Assembly (NCBI GenBank): GCA_034006985.1
Contig: JAVERT010000025.1
Location: forward strand, 1 to 34,443
DNA from: Gudongella sp034006985
Lineage (GTDB): Bacteria; Bacillota; Clostridia; Tissierellales; Tissierellaceae
Direction of reading: 5' to 3'
DNA length: 34,443 nucleotides
Numbering within the stretch: position 1 is the stretch's first letter; every line of letters begins with the position of its first letter. Of this stretch, positions 32,410 through 34,443 are shown piece after piece. The position numbers and the translations under genes are program-made. The notes under the pieces were generated by a model. That model did no database searches. It had not been told where the DNA came from and saw nothing but the letters and a program-made list of their open reading frames with translations.

Positions 32410-33159
32410 ATGAATGAAGTATTAAAGCAAATTAAAGAAAGAAAATCGGTAAGAGTATTTGAAGATAAACAAATACCAATCGATATAAAAGATGAAATCT
32501 TAAACTCAGCATTCCAGGCACCTACTGCAGGAAATATGATGTTATATAGCATTTTGGATATAAGTGATATAGATTTAAAAAAGAAACTTTCCGTAACTTG
32601 TGATAACCAACCATTTATAGCAAAAGCTCCTATGGTATTAGTATTTTTAGCAGATTATCAAAGGTGGTATGATTGTTTTAAGCTAAATGACTGCAATCCA
32701 AGGAAACCTGGCCAAGGAGATATTCTCTTGGCATCTGCGGATGCATTAATAGCTGCTCAAAACACAGTTATAGCAGCAGAATCATTTGGGCTAGGATCTT
32801 GCTATATTGGAGATATCTTAGAAAATTGTGAAAGAGTAAGCGAACTATTAGACCTTCCTGAATTTGTTATTCCTATAGCTATGCTAGTATATGGATATCC
32901 TACGAAACAGCAGAGAGAGAGGAAGAAACCAATCCGTTTTGAGAAAGAGTATATTGTATATGAAAACAAGTATCGTAGATTAAACAAATCAGAGCATGAT
33001 GAGATGCATAAAATTTTAAATGAAAAAACAAATGCTCTTAATAAAGATATTAATGAGGACATAAAAGCTTTTTGCAAACGGAAATACATGTCTGAATTTG
33101 CTCTGGAAATGGACAGGTCAGGTTCTGAATATCTTAAGAAATTTAGGAATACAAAATAA
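32410..33159 (+). CDS. Nitroreductase family oxidoreductase (249 aa)
   Basis: The N-terminal KERKSVRVFEDKQIP and FQAPTAGNMMLYSILDI (FMN-contacting), then SADALIAAQNTVIAAESFGLGSCYIGDI and PIAMLVYGYPTKQQRERKKP, match the nitroreductase/NfsA-like fold. It is a homodimer binding FMN that uses NAD(P)H to reduce flavins, nitro compounds or quinones. GGAGG precedes the ATG by 7 bases. The C-terminal tail of about 70 residues (KRYKAF region, DMHKILNEKTNALNKDINED) is longer than in most relatives and looks helical. Confidence 0.92.
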   Translation: MNEVLKQIKERKSVRVFEDKQIPIDIKDEILNSAFQAPTAGNMMLYSILDISDIDLKKKLSVTCDNQPFIAKAPMVLVFLADYQRWYDCFKLNDCNPRKPGQGDILLASADALIAAQNTVIAAESFGLGSCYIGDILENCERVSELLDLPEFVIPIAMLVYGYPTKQQRERKKPIRFEKEYIVYENKYRRLNKSEHDEMHKILNEKTNALNKDINEDIKAFCKRKYMSEFALEMDRSGSEYLKKFRNTK

Positions 33160-33204
33160 ATAAGGATTGAGAAAAATCAAAAAATATTTTGGGAGGAAAG
33201 CTTA

Positions 33205-33635
33205 ATGAATAGAATGAATATAATTTGCTTGGGAGTAAGAGATATGGGTAAATCTATTAGATTTTACCGAGATGGACTTGGATTTAAAACAGATGAAAAA
33301 AGCAATAATCCAGAAATAGTATTCTTTAACGCTTCGGCACAAAACTTGAATTATATCCTATCGAATTACTAGCTAAAGATATTGATGAGAATAATCCTCC
33401 GGAGATAGCTACTGGTTTTGGAGGAGTTACTCTTGCATATAATGCAAAAACTAAAGAAGAAGTACGTGAGGTCATTGAATTAGCAAGAAAAGCTGGAGCT
33501 AAAATTGTGAAAGAAGCCCAAGATGTATTTTGGGGAGGTTATCATGCATATTTTGCAGATCTAGACGGATATTATTGGGAAGTTGCTTGGGGCCCGAATT
33601 TCGTTTTTGATGAGAATGATATGTTGATTTTCTAA
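33205..33635 (+). pseudogene. Frameshifted glyoxalase-fold (VOC) protein
   Basis: From the ATG at 33205 (after GGGAGGAAAGC) the frame reads MNRMNIICLGVRDMGKSIRFYRDGLGF and EIVFFNA, then leaves frame near 33330-33340. The other frame continues with ELYPIELLAKDIDE, FGGVTLAYNAKTKEEVREVIELARKAGAKIVKEAQDVFWGGYHAYFADLDGYYWEVAWGPNF. The second half carries the last metal-ligand Glu (WEVAW) typical of glyoxalase/bleomycin-resistance proteins. One base added or removed explains the whole change. It may be a recent mutation or a sequencing error. Confidence 0.85.
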
Positions 33636-33648
33636 ATTGGAGGACTTT

Positions 33649-34305
33649 ATGAACTTATATGGTATATTTCAAGAATTAGAAAAAAATACTGATGATGAGA
33701 AAGCTTATTATATGTCTAAATATATGAGAGATCAGTTTTCTTTTCTAGGAATAAAAACACCTAAAAGGAAAGAAACGACTAATCCTTATTTTAAGAAAGT
33801 TAAAAAAATAGAACATATTGACTGGGAGTTTGTAGATTTTTGCTGGAAAAAACCTTATAGAGAAGCTCAATATGTTGCCATTGATTATTTAAATATGATG
33901 AAAGATTTTCTTGTTGTAGAAGATATAGATAAAATCAAAGCATTATTAATCAACAAATCATGGTGGGATACAGTAGATGGATTTCATAGGACAATTGGAC
34001 ATATTGCTCTCAAGTATCCAGAAATCGACAAAACGATGATCGAGTGGAGTCTGGACGAAAATTTCTGGTTAAGGCGAGTTGCTATAGACCATCAACTGAA
34101 TAGGAAAGAAAAAATGAAAGAAGAACTTTTGGAGGAGATTATAGTAAATAATCTTGATCAAGATGAGTTTTTTATCAACAAAGCAATAGGATGGGCTCTA
34201 AGAGATTACAGCAAAACAAGCCCAGAATGGGTTAGAAAATTTATCGATAAATATAGAGAAAAATTATCGAACTTAAGTATAAGAGAAGCGAGTAAATATA
34301 TATAG
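33649..34305 (+). CDS. DNA alkylation repair glycosylase, AlkD-like (218 aa)
   Basis: It consists of HEAT-like helical repeats. YYMSKYMRDQFSFLGIKTPKRKE stands at the start, followed by FVDFCWKKPYREAQYVAIDYL, NKSWWDTVDGFHRTIGHIAL, NFWLRRVAIDHQL, FINKAIGWALRDYSKTSPEWVRKFI. The SWWDTVD motif contains the catalytic Asp and the conserved Trps that AlkD uses to excise N3- and N7-alkylpurines without base flipping. I place the start at the ATG at 33649; TTGGAGGACTTT is its ribosome binding site, so the in-frame TTG at 33637 is not used. Confidence 0.93.
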   Translation: MNLYGIFQELEKNTDDEKAYYMSKYMRDQFSFLGIKTPKRKETTNPYFKKVKKIEHIDWEFVDFCWKKPYREAQYVAIDYLNMMKDFLVVEDIDKIKALLINKSWWDTVDGFHRTIGHIALKYPEIDKTMIEWSLDENFWLRRVAIDHQLNRKEKMKEELLEEIIVNNLDQDEFFINKAIGWALRDYSKTSPEWVRKFIDKYREKLSNLSIREASKYI

Positions 34306-34322
34306 TAAATGGGAGATGTAAA

Positions 34323-34378
34323 TGTCAATCCCAAATTGTACATTTATTAGAATCTCAAAATGTACAATTATTAGAATC
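34323..34378 (-). mobile_element. End of an IS21-type insertion sequence
   Basis: A TGTCAATCCC edge is followed by two 22-bp direct repeats, period 24: CAAATTGTACA-TTTATTAGAATC (about 34332-34354) and AAAATGTACA-ATTATTAGAATC (about 34357-34378). Multiple internal terminal repeats are typical of IS21-family ends. The element extends past the window's right edge. Confidence 0.65.
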
Positions 34379-34442
34379 AATTATTGCTAGTTTTTTTAGA
34401 CTCCATCATATCTATCTTGCCTTTTAACCTGTAAGAAGGACC
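34377..34442 (-). CDS. istB: C-terminus of IstB-like transposition helper ATPase (partial)
   Basis: The minus-strand frame entering from the right edge reads GPSYRLKGKIDMMESKKTSNN and stops. GPSYRLK followed by a basic stretch is the usual C-terminal motif of IstB, the AAA ATPase of IS21-family transposition. Only 21 codons are present, so identification rests on this motif plus the adjacent IS21-like terminal repeats. Confidence 0.55.
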   Translation of the reverse strand, partial: GPSYRLKGKIDMMESKKTSNN

Positions 34443-34443
34443 T

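Overview
The window looks like chromosomal DNA from a low-GC Gram-positive clostridium. The evidence is the strongly AT-rich genes, strong GGAGG-type ribosome binding sites, frequent TTG and GTG starts, many lipobox lipoproteins, an SLH-domain surface protein and a copper-amine-oxidase-N 'stalk' domain. An Alkaliphilus-like member of the Clostridia is my best guess, at low confidence. No rRNA, tRNA, CRISPR array or complete prophage is visible. The window ends in the edge of an IS21-type insertion sequence.

Layout. 1-1450 holds two copies of a long mosaic repeat, with further partial copies near 14.6 and 19.3 kb. 1578-3095 (minus strand) carries a 51-aa membrane peptide, a decayed GNAT acetyltransferase and a lipoprotein. 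3.98-14.34 kb is a one-directional run of mostly unknown genes, many lipoproteins or small membrane proteins: a lipid-anchored serpin, a protein with 14-residue repeats, a stalk-domain protein, a DUF5050-like propeller membrane protein and a CXXC zinc-ribbon membrane protein. Almost every gene has its own ribosome binding site, and several spacers are related to each other. 14.88-19.12 kb (minus strand) holds a GC-richer, frameshifted DUF1566-metallophosphoesterase gene and an SLH-domain protein flanked by a 23-bp direct repeat. 19.69-20.59 kb has a DUF5661 protein and an overlapping pair of tiny minus-strand genes.

21.1-34.3 kb is a second one-directional run: arginase, a truncated paralogue of the 12.1-kb lipoprotein, DUF4846 and DUF3592 proteins, an AAA ATPase, a glycine-zipper peptide, GNATs, a SnoaL-like protein, DUF7000, a membrane-anchored MutS homologue, a GyrI-like ligand-binding protein, nitroreductase, a frameshifted glyoxalase-fold protein and an AlkD-like DNA glycosylase.

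The overall impression is an accessory region built from many single-gene modules (surface lipoproteins, small membrane proteins, detoxification and DNA-repair enzymes), several of them decaying. The most interesting structural signals are the related spacers between modules, a 62-bp promoter-like block shared by two lipoprotein genes 18 kb apart, and the mosaic repeat family. Whether the region is a true cassette array cannot be decided from sequence reading alone.
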